Assembly: GCA_045617825.1 (NCBI GenBank)
Contig: JAZLJI010000120.1
Location: 1 to 64,000, forward strand
Direction of reading: 5' to 3'
Source of the DNA: UBA6987 sp045617825
Lineage (GTDB): Bacteria > Bacillota > Clostridia > Lachnospirales > Lachnospiraceae
Length of the DNA: 64,000 nt
A program made the translations under genes and the position numbers. Positions 25,152-33,105 of this stretch are shown in pieces. The notes under the pieces were generated by a model. It saw only the letters and a program-made list of their open reading frames with translations, did no database searches and had not been told where the DNA came from. Each line of letters starts with the position of its first letter. The first letter of the stretch is position 1.

Positions 25152-26019
25152 GTCTTTCTCCTTTCGGCAGCCTCATCCTGCCATACAGATAGGTGTATCC
25201 GTTCACGCTGTTGGCAAATGTCTTTCCGTCCGTCCAAACGTACCCCGCCGGTCCGAACAGCTTCTCGCACTTTGCCCGCAGCCGGTCCTCATCCAGCGTC
25301 ATTTCCCGGACCTCCTGCGGCTTGATCTTGTAATGCGTGACCTTGATCTCCGGCCGCTTCAGGCCCTTGGACGCCATCCAGCGCTTCTTCCCCTTCGATT
25401 CCTTGGTCATGTAGTGCGCCATGCCGGAAAGGCCGTTCTCGTCCCGCTCCAGGCGCCGCAGCTCGTTCCTTTCGCCCTTTGTCCACAGGCTTTCCACCAG
25501 GTCCATCGGCACGTCCCCGTCCGTCACAAAATGATGGTGGTATCTGCCCTTCGGGGACAGCTCCGTCACGTAAACATACCGGGCATTCGGCAGGCCCATC
25601 TTCTTTCGGCGATAGTTCAGCCGGCGGATAAAAGCCTGCATATCCTTCCGCGCCTCCTCCCAGCTTCTCGGCTTGTCTGCCTCCCGGTAGGTGAATGTCC
25701 CCCAGATATCCTGATCCGTGAAGTTCGCATTGATCCTCCGCTCGCACTCCTTCCGGCTGTTCCGGTCGTTCAGGTTGTGCATGGCCTCCCGATCGCGCTT
25801 CTTCGTTCCCCGCTCCGGGATCTGGTCCTTTTCCTTCCGGGTGAACTGCGGGTAGATCTCCACCTCCAGCTGGTCCCCCGATCTGATCTCCTTCGTGGCA
25901 TATACTCCGCCGCGGAAGCTCCCACGCAGCAGCCCCTCCAGGAACATGCGCTCTATATCGTCTATTTCCTGATCGAACACTGCCTCATAGTCATATTCGA
26001 TAAAGCGCTGTTTTTTCAT
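25006..26019 (-). CDS. Rolling-circle-type replication initiation protein (HUH suspected)
   Basis: The 337-residue protein has RYHHHFVTDGDVPM, which fits a His-hydrophobe-His metal motif of replication relaxases, preceded by YVYVTELSPKG. A possible Tyr is in MAHYMTKESKGKKRW. It lies beside ssb and DUF3102, as a replication module. The last ~50 residues are basic, low-complexity and overlap ssb, so the ancestral protein probably ended near YLYGRMR. Confidence 0.7.
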   Translation of the reverse strand: MKKQRFIEYDYEAVFDQEIDDIERMFLEGLLRGSFRGGVYATKEIRSGDQLEVEIYPQFTRKEKDQIPERGTKKRDREAMHNLNDRNSRKECERRINANFTDQDIWGTFTYREADKPRSWEEARKDMQAFIRRLNYRRKKMGLPNARYVYVTELSPKGRYHHHFVTDGDVPMDLVESLWTKGERNELRRLERDENGLSGMAHYMTKESKGKKRWMASKGLKRPEIKVTHYKIKPQEVREMTLDEDRLRAKCEKLFGPAGYVWTDGKTFANSVNGYTYLYGRMRLPKGERHEQSGADGTSDKRSGRQKDRKPGGSADGGAVLSGGRSPGKARGRKAKR

Positions 26020-26115
26020 GAGGTCCCCTTCGACGATTTGTTAATATCGATTACGAGCCCGCGCAGGGCCTTCCCAAACGGGGCGGGCCGGCCAATGCCC
26101 GCCCCCGGTTTCTTC

Positions 26116-27180
26116 TTATAATGACTCTCCGAAAGTCTTCAGGGCTCGGCTCAGCTTCTCCGCCATTTCCGGATCTTCCCTGCCGATCTCCGCGACCTTC
26201 TCCTTCAGCTTCTTCGCCATATCCTGCAGTTCCACGAATATGGCCCTGAACTCTGCCACATCGTTCCGCCCGGCTCTCGCCGCGGCCGCCTGCCGCTTCT
26301 TCGCCTGTTCCAACTCCTCTTCCAGCTCATGAACCTTCTGCTGCGCCGTTTTCAGCCTGTCTTCGGCTTCCATCGCATTCTTCTGCGCCTCCGACAGCCG
26401 CTCCATCGCCTGATCGGCCCGATCTGTCTGCTTCTTCAGCTTCAGCTCCTGCTCTTCCCTGGCGGCCTCTCTGGCCTTCTTTTCCTCCTCCTGCCGGATC
26501 TCCTCGATCCTGTCCGTCAGATCCACGTCTCCGGCATCCTCGGCGGCCTTTCTGGCCACCTCCAGCTGATCCTGCAGATCTATGCAGTCTTCCCTTGCAG
26601 ACGCCAGTTGCGACAGGATCCGGTCCATTTCCTCTTCCTTCTTCCGCATCTGCTCCGCCATAGCCGCCCGTTCTTCTGTTCCCTGATCCAGCAGCTTTCT
26701 GGCCTGCTCTACGGCCCTCTCCGCCTCCTGCTGCTTCTTCTGTGCCTCATCCCGCGCCCGAATCGCCTCCTGCAGCTCCCGGACGCTCATATCCTCCACC
26801 TGGTTCTCCTGCACGAATTCCTCCCGATCCTCCGCCGGCACCGCCAGCAGCTGCAGGGCCTTGGTATACGGCAAATTCGCAATCGTTTGGGAATTTGCGA
26901 TATTTCCGAAAAGACTCAGCTGATCGGAGCCGTATTCCTCGTACAGCTTCATATAATTGTTGGCGCTGCTTTGGGAAAACTCCGCCTCATTCTTCAGCCA
27001 GTCTCCCCACTCGCCGTGCTTCAGTACCGCCTTTGCCTCCTTCAGGCATCTGCCGATCTGGATGGCATACACCAGCACGATATTCTTGGCCTCCCGCTGC
27101 AGCTGCTTCACCTCTGCGGTGATCTCTCCGATCTCACGTGCCGGCAGCTCCGGCCGGTTCATAGTCTCCGCGTAATCCAT
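26116..27180 (-). CDS. DUF3102 protein with long coiled coil
   Basis: The 354-residue protein has an N-terminal DUF3102 region (LYEEYGSDQLSLFGN, then IANLPYTKALQLLAVPAEDR) of the kind found by phage and plasmid replication genes. Residues about 135-320 are a continuous charged coiled coil (EAQKKQQEAERAVEQARKLL). Partition-like or replication-linked roles are possible but not shown. Its start lies inside the end of the PcfJ-like gene by 47 bp. It contains copy 2 of the 26-bp palindrome. Confidence 0.75.
   Translation of the reverse strand: MDYAETMNRPELPAREIGEITAEVKQLQREAKNIVLVYAIQIGRCLKEAKAVLKHGEWGDWLKNEAEFSQSSANNYMKLYEEYGSDQLSLFGNIANSQTIANLPYTKALQLLAVPAEDREEFVQENQVEDMSVRELQEAIRARDEAQKKQQEAERAVEQARKLLDQGTEERAAMAEQMRKKEEEMDRILSQLASAREDCIDLQDQLEVARKAAEDAGDVDLTDRIEEIRQEEEKKAREAAREEQELKLKKQTDRADQAMERLSEAQKNAMEAEDRLKTAQQKVHELEEELEQAKKRQAAAARAGRNDVAEFRAIFVELQDMAKKLKEKVAEIGREDPEMAEKLSRALKTFGESL
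26872..26897. repeat. 26-bp palindrome, copy 2, inside the DUF3102 gene
   Basis: Arms CAAATTCGCA and TGGGAATTTG flank ATCGTT. It differs from copy 1 by one base. It encodes the SQTIANL part of the protein, in the same plus-strand orientation as the other copies. Confidence 0.75.
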
Positions 27181-28873
27181 GTTTTTCTCCCTTCTGCATC
27201 TCTCTGATGTGATCTATCCATTTCGCCTCGAAGGCTATCACCTCCGGCGTCCTGGCTCTGTTTTTGAAGCCTCTGTTCTGTATCACGATTCCCTTTTTCC
27301 ACTCCAGCGTGAAGAACGGCTGCTCCGGGTCCTCCTGCCGCCTAATGAACATGATCGTCGTTTCTCCTCTGGCCACCGCCTTGGCGTATGTAGCCACGCA
27401 ATGCTGCAGGATCTTTCCCTCTTTTATCAGCTCTGCCTGAGATCTCGCCGGCCGGATGAGCAGGCCGGTCTCGTCGTCCTGCCAGGACAGCCGCTCCTGT
27501 GCCTTGCTCAGCTCCGCGATCTTCGCCGTGATCTCCGCTTCCTCTTTTTCTTTCAGCTTCAGCACCAAATTGTCGTGGCTTCTGATCAGGTCCTTCGGCC
27601 AGAGCATTCCCGGCTCCATCCTTCCGTATATCCTGCAGACCATTCCCCAGTAGTCCCGCAGATACGCCGGTGAGATTCTTCCTTCACCGTTTGCAGATTT
27701 CTTCCCGCCTCCTGTCTGTTTCTCCAGGTAGTTCAGCATCCGCACCACCGGCACCCGGTACCCGTGGAAGGGTTCCTTGGTCAGATCGTGGATACTGTAC
27801 GCGCCGAACCGTTTCAGCGTATCCAGCTGCGGCTTCTCCAGCTTTACGTCCTCCTGCAGCAGCTCTTTATACTTCCGTACGATATCCACACCGTAGCTTT
27901 TGGCGATCCACAGATCCTCCTTGCGCAGGCCGATCATCCTGTGCGGCTTCGATTCCTTCCAGTTGATATAGTTTTTCGTGTCCTGGATCCTGTATGAATA
28001 GTTGTCCACGTAGTAGCTGGTTTGGTTCATGCAGTTTTCCATGGACCCTTCCAGATAGGCCGTAAAGCCCTGCCGCACCAGGTTCTCCGTCTGCGGCCAT
28101 TTAGCCCACGTCTGCAGATATGCCGCCGGCTTCGGGTTCTTCGCATCGTGCATGTATTTGGATAAGATGCAGTTTGCGCTGTCGGTCTCATCCAGCAGGC
28201 CCTTCGCATAAGGAATCACACTGTCTTCCGTGATCGCGCCTATTTCGTCCGTAAACCGCTTTTTTGCTGTCCAGCGCGGGAGCAAGGAACACGTGGTCAT
28301 ATACCGGATAAATCCGCTGACCCGCACCGGCTTCCGCTTTACCACCAGCATGCCCTCCCACCTGTCCGCCCCGCAGTACACGTTTCCGCTCTTGTCCATG
28401 TATCTGCCGATCTGCCACTGCAGCAGAGCCAGATGTCCGCGCACGTTATGCACTGTTAGACAATAGGCTCCGTCGATGTAATAGGAACGTCTGAATTCTC
28501 CCGCATGCCTCGCCGTGACGCCTTTCCCGCACTCCGGGCAGGTGGTGGTCGTTCCGCTGTAGATCTCCTCTCCCGTTCCCGGGTAGTAGAAGCCGATCCG
28601 GTTCAGCATGGCCCCCGCGTGGCAGCACTCCTGCTCCGCCTTGATCTGTTCCTGATAGCTTTCCGCCCCGCAGGCCGTGCAGTGCGTCCAGATCATCTTC
28701 CGGCGCCTACCCTCCAGCGGGTCGAAGCAGGAGTCCTGCTTATACAGCAGGATCTCATGCCCCAGCGCTCCCCGGCTCTTCATCGTCTCGATTGCCCCCT
28801 CCGGGATCTCCTGCGGCAGTGCTGCCACGGTCTCCTCGATCTCCCTCTCCAGGGCTTCCTTATCCTCTTTCAC
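27134..28873 (-). CDS. PcfJ-like protein
   Basis: The 579-residue protein has two zinc-knuckle pairs near the N-terminus (HCTACGAESYQ and TCPECGKGVTA) and the typical C-terminal PcfJ pattern (KILQHCVATYAKAVARGETT, then FFTLEWKKGIVIQNRG). PcfJ-like genes are known from conjugative plasmids and phages, next to PcfK, and their action is not known. It is 9 bp downstream of the PcfK-like gene. Confidence 0.85.
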   Translation of the reverse strand: MKEDKEALEREIEETVAALPQEIPEGAIETMKSRGALGHEILLYKQDSCFDPLEGRRRKMIWTHCTACGAESYQEQIKAEQECCHAGAMLNRIGFYYPGTGEEIYSGTTTTCPECGKGVTARHAGEFRRSYYIDGAYCLTVHNVRGHLALLQWQIGRYMDKSGNVYCGADRWEGMLVVKRKPVRVSGFIRYMTTCSLLPRWTAKKRFTDEIGAITEDSVIPYAKGLLDETDSANCILSKYMHDAKNPKPAAYLQTWAKWPQTENLVRQGFTAYLEGSMENCMNQTSYYVDNYSYRIQDTKNYINWKESKPHRMIGLRKEDLWIAKSYGVDIVRKYKELLQEDVKLEKPQLDTLKRFGAYSIHDLTKEPFHGYRVPVVRMLNYLEKQTGGGKKSANGEGRISPAYLRDYWGMVCRIYGRMEPGMLWPKDLIRSHDNLVLKLKEKEEAEITAKIAELSKAQERLSWQDDETGLLIRPARSQAELIKEGKILQHCVATYAKAVARGETTIMFIRRQEDPEQPFFTLEWKKGIVIQNRGFKNRARTPEVIAFEAKWIDHIREMQKGEKHGLRGDYEPAGAAGT

Positions 28874-28882
28874 GGCAGCCTC

Positions 28883-29269
28883 CTACAGAAATGAATCCAG
28901 ATCGATATAGCCGAACTGCTTCACCGGATCCGTCACCGGCTCTTCCTCCTCGGCAAATTCCCGGCGGCTCCTTTCGCCTTCTTCCTCTTCCGCCTCCGGC
29001 AGGCCGTAGAATTCCCGCAGGATCTTCTCCGCGACCTTCGGCGTGATGCAGTAGCACTTTTCCTTTCCGCGGTGCTTGTCCGCGTACTCCTTCAGCTTCG
29101 CCGCCGCCGCGCTCAGGTTCATTTCCTTCTTCTGCAGATCCTGCAGCAGGATATCCGCTACATCCGCCCGGCCTGTGGCCATGTCCAGCAGCTGCTCACC
29201 GACCATATAGATCGGGTCATTCTCGTGTCCCTTCTGCTGCTCCGCTATCGTGTCAAGTAATCCCTTCAT
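28883..29269 (-). CDS. PcfK-like protein
   Basis: The 128-residue protein starts MKGLLDTIAEQQKGHENDP, carries a central Cys-containing segment (EKCYCITPKVAEKILREFYG) and ends with an acidic tail and GYIDLDSFL. This matches PcfK, the usual partner of PcfJ. It is co-transcribed with the PcfJ-like gene. Its function is unknown. Confidence 0.8.
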   Translation of the reverse strand: MKGLLDTIAEQQKGHENDPIYMVGEQLLDMATGRADVADILLQDLQKKEMNLSAAAAKLKEYADKHRGKEKCYCITPKVAEKILREFYGLPEAEEEEGERSRREFAEEEEPVTDPVKQFGYIDLDSFL

Positions 29270-29273
29270 GCCG

Positions 29274-29636
29274 TTAATCCTCCAACGCCTTTTTGATGAT
29301 TTCTTTCCGCTCGATCTTGATTCTCTTCCCCTTATCCGTCATCGTGACCTGGATCCCGGTCTCCGAAACGACGGTCGCCTTCTGCAGGCGCCCCATCGCC
29401 ATCGGCTCCACCAGTTCCAGACAGGACGCCCGCAGGCTCTCTCCGTCACCCTCCAGCAGCGACTTGATATTTGCGGCCGCGTAGGTGCGTTTCTTTTCCA
29501 CCTCCCGGGCCATCCGTCCCTCCTCGCAGTCGCATTCCTCCGAGGCAATCTTGTTCACGATCGCCTCATCCATGTCCTCGCCGCCCTTTACCATGCGGAC
29601 CTGCCCGCAATAGCAGCAAACACCCATGTAATCCAT
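29274..29636 (-). CDS. Small Cys-rich protein, unknown
   Basis: From the ATG at 29636 (AGGAGG 7 bp upstream) this gives 120 residues with MGVCCYCGQVR and ECDCEEGR, which look like a four-Cys zinc site, then a helical part and a beta-rich C-terminus (VTMTDKGKRIKIERKEI). The frame extends to 29822 but that shadows the neighbour. It belongs to the early block of small ORFs. Confidence 0.65.
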   Translation of the reverse strand: MDYMGVCCYCGQVRMVKGGEDMDEAIVNKIASEECDCEEGRMAREVEKKRTYAAANIKSLLEGDGESLRASCLELVEPMAMGRLQKATVVSETGIQVTMTDKGKRIKIERKEIIKKALED

Positions 29637-29638
29637 CC

Positions 29639-29965
29639 TCATGCCTCCTTGTATAATTTGTTTAATACCAACCGGAAGGCGTCCATGCCCTCCGGAAAGC
29701 TCTCTATCCACTTGCCGTCCCGCACGTAGCAGAACACGATCGGGCCGTAAAAGGTCTTTCCGAACACGGTGCAGTTCGGCTCCGGGTAGTCCACTTCTCC
29801 CCTTCGGGAGAATGCCACCCACAGATCGTTCATCAGCTTCTCCATCATTGGATACGGGCCAGTGTGTTTCACGATTCCCACCAGGTTCACCGGCATCATA
29901 GCCTCATACGGCGCTTTGCCCGGCTCCTTGACGATCACTAATGCATGAACTGTTTTGTCTTCCAT
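29639..29965 (-). CDS. Hypothetical phage protein
   Basis: The 108-residue protein has a compact alpha/beta pattern (VHALVIVKEPGKAPYEAMM, then GPIVFCYVRDGKWIESFPEG). It overlaps its neighbours by a few bases on both sides, which indicates translation as part of the early operon. No family is recognised. Confidence 0.6.
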   Translation of the reverse strand: MEDKTVHALVIVKEPGKAPYEAMMPVNLVGIVKHTGPYPMMEKLMNDLWVAFSRRGEVDYPEPNCTVFGKTFYGPIVFCYVRDGKWIESFPEGMDAFRLVLNKLYKEA

Positions 29966-30228
29966 CCCCGCTCGATCCTCCTTCTCTCCGCCTCGGCGAA
30001 TGCCCGCTCATTCGCGATAGCCGCATCCGCCCTTTCCTCCGGAATGCGCTCCTTCTCGATAACGAATTTCCGGTAGCTCATGTCGTGCCGCTTCACGGCT
30101 GTTATCTGCCGCTTTCCCAACAGGATCAGCGCCGGGCAGTGCATGAGCCGGCCCCGGATCAGGTCCCACTCTCCGCTGAGCAGCGTCTTCTCCCGCTCAT
30201 TCATCGGGTGAATATCACCTGCCGCCAC
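29938..30228 (-). CDS. Hypothetical phage protein
   Basis: This 96-residue basic protein has a possible start at residue 9 (MNEREKTLLSGEWDLIRG) and a charged helical C-terminal half (ANERAFAEAERRRIERGWK). It overlaps the genes before and after it. Function is unknown. Confidence 0.55.
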   Translation of the reverse strand: MAAGDIHPMNEREKTLLSGEWDLIRGRLMHCPALILLGKRQITAVKRHDMSYRKFVIEKERIPEERADAAIANERAFAEAERRRIERGWKTKQFMH

Positions 30229-30484
30229 GTCTCATTTCCTCCTGCATCTCCAGCTTTCGCTCCCGCACGTTCACCAGGAACACCACGCCCCCCATCACGG
30301 CCGCGGCTCCCAGCACCGCCAGGAACGCCCACATATTCATGGCCTCCGCCGCCCAGGCTGCCGCCAGGAAGAACAGCGCCAGCAGGATCAGCATCACGCA
30401 GGCGATCAGGAAATCCACCGCCTCCTGCCGTTTTCTTCTTTTGATCTCCGCCCTTCTCGGGCTCTCCAACGTATAGGGTCTCAT
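30215..30484 (-). CDS. Small membrane protein with two hydrophobic segments
   Basis: The 89-residue protein has a basic N-terminus (RRAEIKRRKRQEAVD), two hydrophobic stretches (residues about 24-47 and 50-70) and a charged tail ending MRRGGR. It is in the early operon, so superinfection exclusion or a membrane-linked role is possible. No family is recognised. Confidence 0.6.
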   Translation of the reverse strand: MRPYTLESPRRAEIKRRKRQEAVDFLIACVMLILLALFFLAAAWAAEAMNMWAFLAVLGAAAVMGGVVFLVNVRERKLEMQEEMRRGGR

Positions 30485-30500
30485 CTCACGCCTCCTTTAT

Positions 30501-30746
30501 TCACAGTCTGTTGTCCTGCAGGGCCTTATAGGTGAAGGGTTTTCCCTTCACGATCTCATAGCATTCACCGATGCTGAAATCGCACTTGGCGTCCGCCGCC
30601 CGGATCTCGTCCAGACGGATCACATTCTCATCCTGCAGCTTGTCTGTGACCGCTCGCTCCGAGCAGCCCCAAATCGTTGCCACGTCCTTCCGCCCCAGGT
30701 TATGCTCGCGGAACCGGTCCGCAAATGACGGCAGCCATCCCTTCAT
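30501..30746 (-). CDS. Small HTH-like phage protein
   Basis: The 81-residue protein contains a likely HTH (LGRKDVATIWGCSERAVTDK), followed by a conserved-looking IGECYEIVKGKPFT. Such proteins are often listed as phage transcription factors or excisionase-like. A role as an early regulator is possible. The end of the next gene overlaps its start. Confidence 0.6.
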   Translation of the reverse strand: MKGWLPSFADRFREHNLGRKDVATIWGCSERAVTDKLQDENVIRLDEIRAADAKCDFSIGECYEIVKGKPFTYKALQDNRL

Positions 30747-30964
30747 GCCTCGTCCTCCTCTCTCCCGGCGGTCAGCGACACCTTCCCGTCATCGTGCAGC
30801 AGCTCCACGCGGTAGTCCACGATCCGCCCGTTCTGCTTCCGCAGCCGCACGTACTTTCTCATAAAGCTGAACTGCTCTATGGGATTGCTGTCCTGCGGAA
30901 CAGGAAACTCGTCCTTCTTCCATTCCGCGTTCTTCGTCTTCTTCGTGTACGCGATTAACTTCAT
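30743..30964 (-). CDS. Hypothetical small phage protein
   Basis: I place the start at 30964, which overlaps the preceding stop (ATGA). This gives 73 residues (MKLIAYTKKTKNAEWKKDEF onward) with VDYRVELLHDDGKVSL. The C-terminal part resembles the end of the neighbouring 86-residue protein in pattern. Function is unknown. Confidence 0.55.
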   Translation of the reverse strand: MKLIAYTKKTKNAEWKKDEFPVPQDSNPIEQFSFMRKYVRLRKQNGRIVDYRVELLHDDGKVSLTAGREEDEA

Positions 30965-31221
30965 ACGCCCCTCACTCCCTCTCTGATTGCCGCCGGCGGC
31001 AAATTCCAGTTCATTTCCTGTTCCATGATGGTGATCCCATTGCAGACCAGCTCCACCTTGTACCCGCAAATCTCCTTCTGTACCAGCGCCATCTCCTGCA
31101 AATGCCGGCACCAGCCTGACGCCCGTTCAAACGGATCCGCTCCGGCTGCCACGTCGATGCGCTCCCTGGTGCGGTAATTCGCCATCGTGTCGTAGGTGGT
31201 GATCGTTAATTCCATATTCAT
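30961..31221 (-). CDS. Hypothetical small phage protein, first gene of the early operon
   Basis: The 86-residue protein (ELTITTYDTMANYRTRERID; later CGYKVELVCNGITIM) has no family I know. It is the first gene after the Cro-like repressor. A candidate operator lies between them. Start may be residue 1 or residue 3. Confidence 0.55.
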   Translation of the reverse strand: MNMELTITTYDTMANYRTRERIDVAAGADPFERASGWCRHLQEMALVQKEICGYKVELVCNGITIMEQEMNWNLPPAAIREGVRGV

Positions 31222-31238
31222 GCCGAGGTTTCCTTTGT

Positions 31239-31254
31239 GTTTAGTTGGCTAAAC
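31239..31254. promoter_or_regulatory. Candidate repressor operator O1
   Basis: GTTTAG and CTAAAC form a perfect inverted repeat around TTGG. It overlaps the end of the Cro-like gene and lies just upstream of the next gene. Two related 16-mers lie in the divergent control region. Confidence 0.5.
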
Positions 31255-31449
31255 GCTTTGGTTAAAAAAAAGAGCATCAATAGTGGTTCCAAGAGTCCTT
31301 GCTATTGCCAGCAAAGTCTTTGAAGAGGTATTTCTTTCCGTTCCATTTTCAAGACCGGATATCGTCGCTCTGCAAACTCCACTATTTTCTGCTAATTCTT
31401 CTTGCGTCATGCACTTTTTTTCACGCAGTTCTTTGATGTTAGTCCTCAC
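31249..31449 (-). CDS. Cro-like XRE-family regulator
   Basis: The 66-residue protein is a single HTH_3 domain (LREKKCMTQEELAENSGVCR, then ISGLENGTERNTSSKTLLAI). It diverges from the CI-like repressor and starts the leftward early transcript, so it is placed as Cro. The promoter at 31484-31512 should drive it. Confidence 0.85.
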   Translation of the reverse strand: MRTNIKELREKKCMTQEELAENSGVCRATISGLENGTERNTSSKTLLAIARTLGTTIDALFFNQSV

Positions 31450-31465
31450 TGTTCCGCCCCCCTTT

Positions 31466-31481
31466 GTTTAATCGGTTGAGC
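31466..31481. promoter_or_regulatory. Candidate operator O2
   Basis: GTTTAATCGGTTGAGC resembles O1 and O3. It lies directly downstream of the leftward -10 box, where a bound repressor would block cro transcription. Confidence 0.45.
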
Positions 31482-31483
31482 AT

Positions 31484-31512
31484 AACATACTACTTGCTTT
31501 TTTCTGTGTCAA
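31484..31512 (-). promoter_or_regulatory. Leftward early promoter (cro side)
   Basis: On the minus strand TTGACA (31512-31507) and TATGTT (31489-31484) are 17 bp apart. It faces the Cro-like gene and the early operon. Confidence 0.75.
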
Positions 31513-31530
31513 GCATTTTTATATAAAAAT

Positions 31531-31546
31531 GTTTAATTTGTTTGAC
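31531..31546. promoter_or_regulatory. Candidate operator O3
   Basis: GTTTAATTTGTTTGAC shares 12 of 16 bases with O2. It overlaps the -35 box of the repressor promoter, which suggests autoregulation. Confidence 0.45.
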
Positions 31547-31570
31547 ATTTTGTTTTCTCCTTTGTATAAT
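31542..31570 (+). promoter_or_regulatory. Rightward promoter for the CI-like repressor
   Basis: TTGACA and TATAAT are separated by exactly 17 bp, a perfect consensus. The ribosome binding site ACGGAGG follows, and the repressor begins at 31597. Confidence 0.85.
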
Positions 31571-31596
31571 CCGTTTTACACAAACGGAGGTTTATC

Positions 31597-32001
31597 ATGA
31601 AATTAAGTGATGTTATTATTCAATACCGATTAGACCATGGACTTTCTCAGCGGCAGTTTTCCCAGTTGTGCGGTCTTTCTAACGGTTATATTTCTATGCT
31701 TGAAAACAATCTCAATCCCAAAACCAAGCAGCCAATTACTCCTTCTCTTCCACAGTTGGAAAAGGTTTCTCGCGCCCTCGGCATCTCTCTATCTGAATTG
31801 TTTGATATTGTTGACGATATGCCAGTTAGCCTTACCAGGGAGGCCCCTTCGTCTTCTATGACCGCCCTCCTGCCGGCGGAGGCCGACGCGCTGCGGAGCT
31901 TCCGCCAGCTGGACTCTCAGGATCAGGGCCGCGCCCTCGGCTATATGGAACGGCTCCTGGAAGAGCCCAAATATCAGCGCAAAGCCGGGGGGGCCGTATA
32001 A
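31597..32001 (+). CDS. CI-like XRE-family lysogeny repressor
   Basis: The 134-residue protein has an N-terminal HTH_3 domain (YRLDHGLSQRQFSQLCGLSN, then ISMLENNLNPKT) and a short C-terminal helical part (ADALRSFRQLDSQDQGRALG). There is no S24 autoprotease domain, so induction would not occur by classic RecA-driven cleavage. It diverges from the Cro-like gene and is the first gene of the rightward lysogenic unit, followed by abi and integrase. Confidence 0.85.
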   Translation: MKLSDVIIQYRLDHGLSQRQFSQLCGLSNGYISMLENNLNPKTKQPITPSLPQLEKVSRALGISLSELFDIVDDMPVSLTREAPSSSMTALLPAEADALRSFRQLDSQDQGRALGYMERLLEEPKYQRKAGGAV

Positions 32002-32022
32002 TCCCCTTCCCCCGGTTCTCAT

Positions 32023-32043
32023 AGCTGCACGTGCAGTATTTTT
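32023..32043 (+). terminator. Terminator after the repressor
   Basis: CTGCAC and GTGCAG pair and are followed by TATTTTT. Two further short hairpin-plus-T units (CCCGTTACAGG and CCCATTATGGG, each followed by AAG and six or seven T) follow to 32099, so several weak terminators may limit readthrough into abi. Confidence 0.55.
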
Positions 32044-32160
32044 CCCGTTACAGGAAGTTTTTTGCCCATTATGGGAAGTTTTTTTCCTAAAATCGTAAAA
32101 ATTTGTGTTCGTTTTGTATTGACTTCTGGGAGTATTGCCCCTATACTCAATTCAACTACT

Positions 32161-32212
32161 CCCCCAGGCCTCCACGGAAACGTGCGCACACTTGGGGGCG
32201 TTTTGTTTTTCG
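32161..32212 (+). terminator. Attenuator-like hairpin upstream of abi
   Basis: CCCCCA pairs with TGGGGG and encloses a CACG-GAAA-CGTG tetraloop; it is followed by GCGTTTTGTTTTT. It lies just before the GGAGGA and GTG start of the Abi gene, so it may attenuate or terminate readthrough from the repressor. Confidence 0.5.
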
Positions 32213-32222
32213 GAGGATTCTT

Positions 32223-33098
32223 GTGAAAGACTTCAAAACCTTAGATGAACAATTATGTATTTTGTCTTCTCGTGGCCTTATCATTGACGATATCCAAGCA
32301 GCCAAGGATTTTCTTCTTACCAATAACTATTATCGCGTCAGCGGATATTCTCTGACGCTTCGAAAGGATGACAAATTTTATCCCAATACGCATTTTCAAA
32401 ATATCGTTGATATTTATTATTTTGATTGCGAACTCCGCCATATACTGCTAAAGTACATCGATATTATTGAAGTGAGTGCAAAATCTGTCTATGTCTATGA
32501 ATTTTCACGGGTTCACGGTCCTCTGGGATATCTTGACACCAGCTTATTTTCCGATCCGGAAATCCATACCCGTATAATAAAAAAGGTTGAACAACAAAAG
32601 GAAACACGTCACCCCCACGAAGCATACTTGAAACATTTTATAGATGATCTTCAGGAATATATTCCCCTATGGGCATATATTGATTTGTTTACTATTTCCG
32701 ATATTTCTTTTTTTTATTCAATTACAGAGTCATCTATTCGGACCCGTATTGCGGCTTCCTTTGGTATAACGAAACACGGTTCTGAATTATTTGGTAAATT
32801 TCTGAAGAGCATTACTATCGTTCGCAATTTATGTGCACATGGAAGCAGACTCTATAATCGGTTGTTTGAGCAGCGTCCCTCTTTAGACAAAAAAGATTTT
32901 TCTTCGCTCATTACTTTACCAGATGGCCAAAAAGATAACTCTCATCTTTTCGGTTTCATACTAATAATGCGGAGACTACTCACTAATGAATTTTCCGCCA
33001 ATCTAAAGTCCGAACTTATTGCTCTATCATCTAAATACCCTTTTGTTCGTTTGGATTATCTTGGTTTTCCCGAAAGCTGGAAAGACATTCTGTCTTGA
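32223..33098 (+). CDS. Abi family (AbiD/AbiF-like, HEPN) abortive infection protein
   Basis: The 291-residue protein matches Abi_2: LDEQLCILSSRGLIIDDIQA, LTNNYYRVSGYSL near the start, then the HEPN-type R-x4-H motif in VRNLCAHGSRLYNR. Abi_2 proteins protect lysogens against other phages, probably by cutting RNA. I chose the GTG at 32223, 6 bp after GGAGGA; the longer frame to 32103 adds a Cys/Arg-rich part and crosses a terminator-like hairpin. It is AT-rich and lies between repressor and integrase, so it is probably a lysogenic cargo gene. Confidence 0.85.
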   Translation: MKDFKTLDEQLCILSSRGLIIDDIQAAKDFLLTNNYYRVSGYSLTLRKDDKFYPNTHFQNIVDIYYFDCELRHILLKYIDIIEVSAKSVYVYEFSRVHGPLGYLDTSLFSDPEIHTRIIKKVEQQKETRHPHEAYLKHFIDDLQEYIPLWAYIDLFTISDISFFYSITESSIRTRIAASFGITKHGSELFGKFLKSITIVRNLCAHGSRLYNRLFEQRPSLDKKDFSSLITLPDGQKDNSHLFGFILIMRRLLTNEFSANLKSELIALSSKYPFVRLDYLGFPESWKDILS

Positions 33099-33105
33099 TA
33101 TTCGT

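Noticed and set aside
32103..32222. Upstream ATG start for the Abi protein
   Set aside because: It would translate across a terminator-like hairpin and adds a Cys/Arg-rich part not expected for Abi_2; GGAGGA precedes the GTG at 32223.
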